Shown in pieces: positions 6,370 through 7,603 of a stretch of DNA of 7,603 nt. Position numbers and translations under genes: made by a program. Every line of letters begins with the position of its first letter. Position 1 is the stretch's first letter. The notes under the pieces were generated by a model. The model did not search any database, was not told where the DNA came from, and was given only the letters and a program-made list of their open reading frames with translations. Source of the DNA: Thermoflavifilum sp. (GTDB lineage Bacteria > Bacteroidota > Bacteroidia > Chitinophagales > Chitinophagaceae); NCBI GenBank assembly GCA_019683625.1, contig JADGHY010000098.1, forward strand, positions 1-7,603. The letters run 5' to 3'.

Positions 6370-7603
6370 ATGGCGCTGAACATAGTCTGGATAGCCTTTT
6401 TTCTGATTGCCTTTGTTGTGGCGCTGTATAAACTCATAGTCCTGGGTGATACCCATATCTTCCAGGATATGGTCAACAGCACTTTCGATGCAGCCAAAAC
6501 GGCTGCCGATATTTCCTTAGGCCTCATCGGTATCATGAGCCTGTGGCTGGGCATCATGAAAATCGGAGAACGAGGCGGCGTGATTCAGGCATTTTCCAGG
6601 CTCGTCAGGCCCGTGTTTTCCAGGCTTTTCCCCGAAATCCCGCCCGACCATCCGGCAGGAGGATCTATTTTGATGAACTTTTCGGCGAACATGCTGGGAC
6701 TGGATAATGCTGCCACGCCCCTGGGGCTTAAAGCAATGAAAGAACTCCAGGAGCTTAACCCGGAAAAAGACAAGGCCTCCAACGCCATGATCATGTTTCT
6801 GGTGTTGAATGCTTCCAGCCTCACCCTCCTTCCCATCAGCATCATGGCCTATCGTTCCCAGGTGAAAATACCCGCAGCTAATCCGGCCGACGTGTTTCTG
6901 CCCATCCTGCTGGCTACCTTTTTTTCAACCCTCACCGGCCTGGTCTCGGTAGCATTGTATCAACGCATCAACCTGTTGCAAAAAGCCCTGTTGTTGCCTT
7001 TAGGGGGGCTAACCCTGTTCATTGGCGGTGCATTGTATTTTTTCTCGCGCCTGCCTGCTGCCGAGGTGAATACCATCAGTGAGGTGCTCAGCAATTTCTT
7101 ACTGTTTTCCGTAATCATCCTGTTCATCGTGCTGGCCATGGTGCGAAAGGTAAATGTGTACAGCGCTTTCATCGATGGCGCTATAGACGGGTTTCAAATT
7201 GCCATTAAAATCATTCCCTATCTGGTGGCTATACTGGTAGCCGTGGCTGTGTTCCGGGTTTCCGGCTGCATGGATTACCTGATTCAAGGCATTGCAGCCG
7301 TGTTTCATGCCCTGGGTGTGAATACCGATTTCGTGCCGGCTCTGCCCGTGGCCCTGATGAAGCCATTGAGCGGAAGCGGAGCAAGAGGACTGATGGTGGA
7401 AATCATGAATCAATATGGAGCTGATTCTTTTCCCGGACGGGTGGCCTGCGTGATCCAGGGCTCTACCGAAACCACATTTTATGTGCTGGCCGTTTATTTC
7501 GGTTCGGTTAATATTAAAAAAACAAGATATACTTTACAATGCGCGCTCCTGGCTGAATTAGCTGGCATTGTTGCTGCTATTATCATCGCCTATATCTTTT
7601 TTC
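6370..7603 (+). CDS. SpmA-SpmB fused membrane protein (nucleoside recognition/gate domains), 3' end cut
   Basis: An open frame from ATG 6370 (MALNIVWIAFFLIAF) reaches the window edge without a stop, giving 411 codons. Related Bacteroidota proteins end in a similar IAYxFF segment, so only a few codons seem to be missing. Residues 1-190 resemble Bacillus SpmA: WLGIMKIG, FSRLFPEIP-type and NMLGLDNAATPLG (107-119) motifs. Residues from about 261 (VNVYSAFIDG) resemble SpmB, with IKIIPYLVA, PLSGSGARG (332-340) and IQGSTETTFY. About eight to ten hydrophobic segments are visible, so it is an inner-membrane protein. In Bacillus, spmA and spmB lie with dacB and affect spore core dehydration; the gate-type domain also occurs in nucleoside transporters. 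The substrate here is unknown. An in-frame TGA at 6352-6354 rules out an earlier start. It follows the epimerase by 64 nt without an evident terminator, so co-transcription is likely. Confidence 0.88.
   Translation, partial: MALNIVWIAFFLIAFVVALYKLIVLGDTHIFQDMVNSTFDAAKTAADISLGLIGIMSLWLGIMKIGERGGVIQAFSRLVRPVFSRLFPEIPPDHPAGGSILMNFSANMLGLDNAATPLGLKAMKELQELNPEKDKASNAMIMFLVLNASSLTLLPISIMAYRSQVKIPAANPADVFLPILLATFFSTLTGLVSVALYQRINLLQKALLLPLGGLTLFIGGALYFFSRLPAAEVNTISEVLSNFLLFSVIILFIVLAMVRKVNVYSAFIDGAIDGFQIAIKIIPYLVAILVAVAVFRVSGCMDYLIQGIAAVFHALGVNTDFVPALPVALMKPLSGSGARGLMVEIMNQYGADSFPGRVACVIQGSTETTFYVLAVYFGSVNIKKTRYTLQCALLAELAGIVAAIIIAYIFF

Noticed and set aside
6360..7413. Minus-strand frames opposite the SpmAB-like gene
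   Set aside because: The plus-strand frame is open for 411 codons and matches SpmA and SpmB along its length; the short antisense frames have no family resemblance.

Overview
The window looks like an ordinary chromosomal segment of a Bacteroidota bacterium, probably in or near Chitinophagia. This rests on the PriA N-terminus, the style of the MtaB, YchF and DUF1611/epimerase proteins, the absence of Shine-Dalgarno sequences before most starts, and several matches to the Bacteroidota -7 promoter element TAnnTTTG. Base composition is roughly balanced (estimated by eye). I see no phage, transposon, CRISPR or toxin genes. The lineage is inferred from recalled protein families, not from a search.

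Left part (1-4016) is read entirely on the minus strand. In transcription order it holds ychF (YchF/OLA1 ATPase), coaA (type I pantothenate kinase), mtaB (tRNA methylthiotransferase), tRNA-Val(UAC), a 371-nt gap without a gene, and the first 29 codons of priA, cut by the window edge. ychF and coaA are 18 nt apart and probably form one transcript. mtaB lies 79 nt further on and may be read through from it or use its own -7 element. The tRNA has its own good -7 element. The gap before priA holds a clean 7-5-7 inverted repeat but no recognisable gene.

At 4017-4143 the strand switches in a 127-nt divergent promoter region. Right part (4144-7603) is on the plus strand: a DUF1611 P-loop protein, an enolase-superfamily dipeptide epimerase whose ATG overlaps the DUF1611 stop (ATGA), and, 64 nt later, a membrane protein equal to a fusion of Bacillus SpmA and SpmB. 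This last gene is almost complete but runs off the right edge, so it is easily missed in ORF lists that require a stop codon.

The right-hand cluster is the most interesting part. A DUF1611 protein paired with a glutamyl-type epimerase resembles the DgcN/DgcA D-glutamate route and also peptidoglycan-peptide recycling. The epimerase keeps the Asp-x-Asp motif that in known dipeptide epimerases holds the free N-terminal amine of a dipeptide, which favours a dipeptide substrate. A working model is that the three genes handle D-amino-acid-containing cell-wall fragments; this is inference. No wholly new system is evident.
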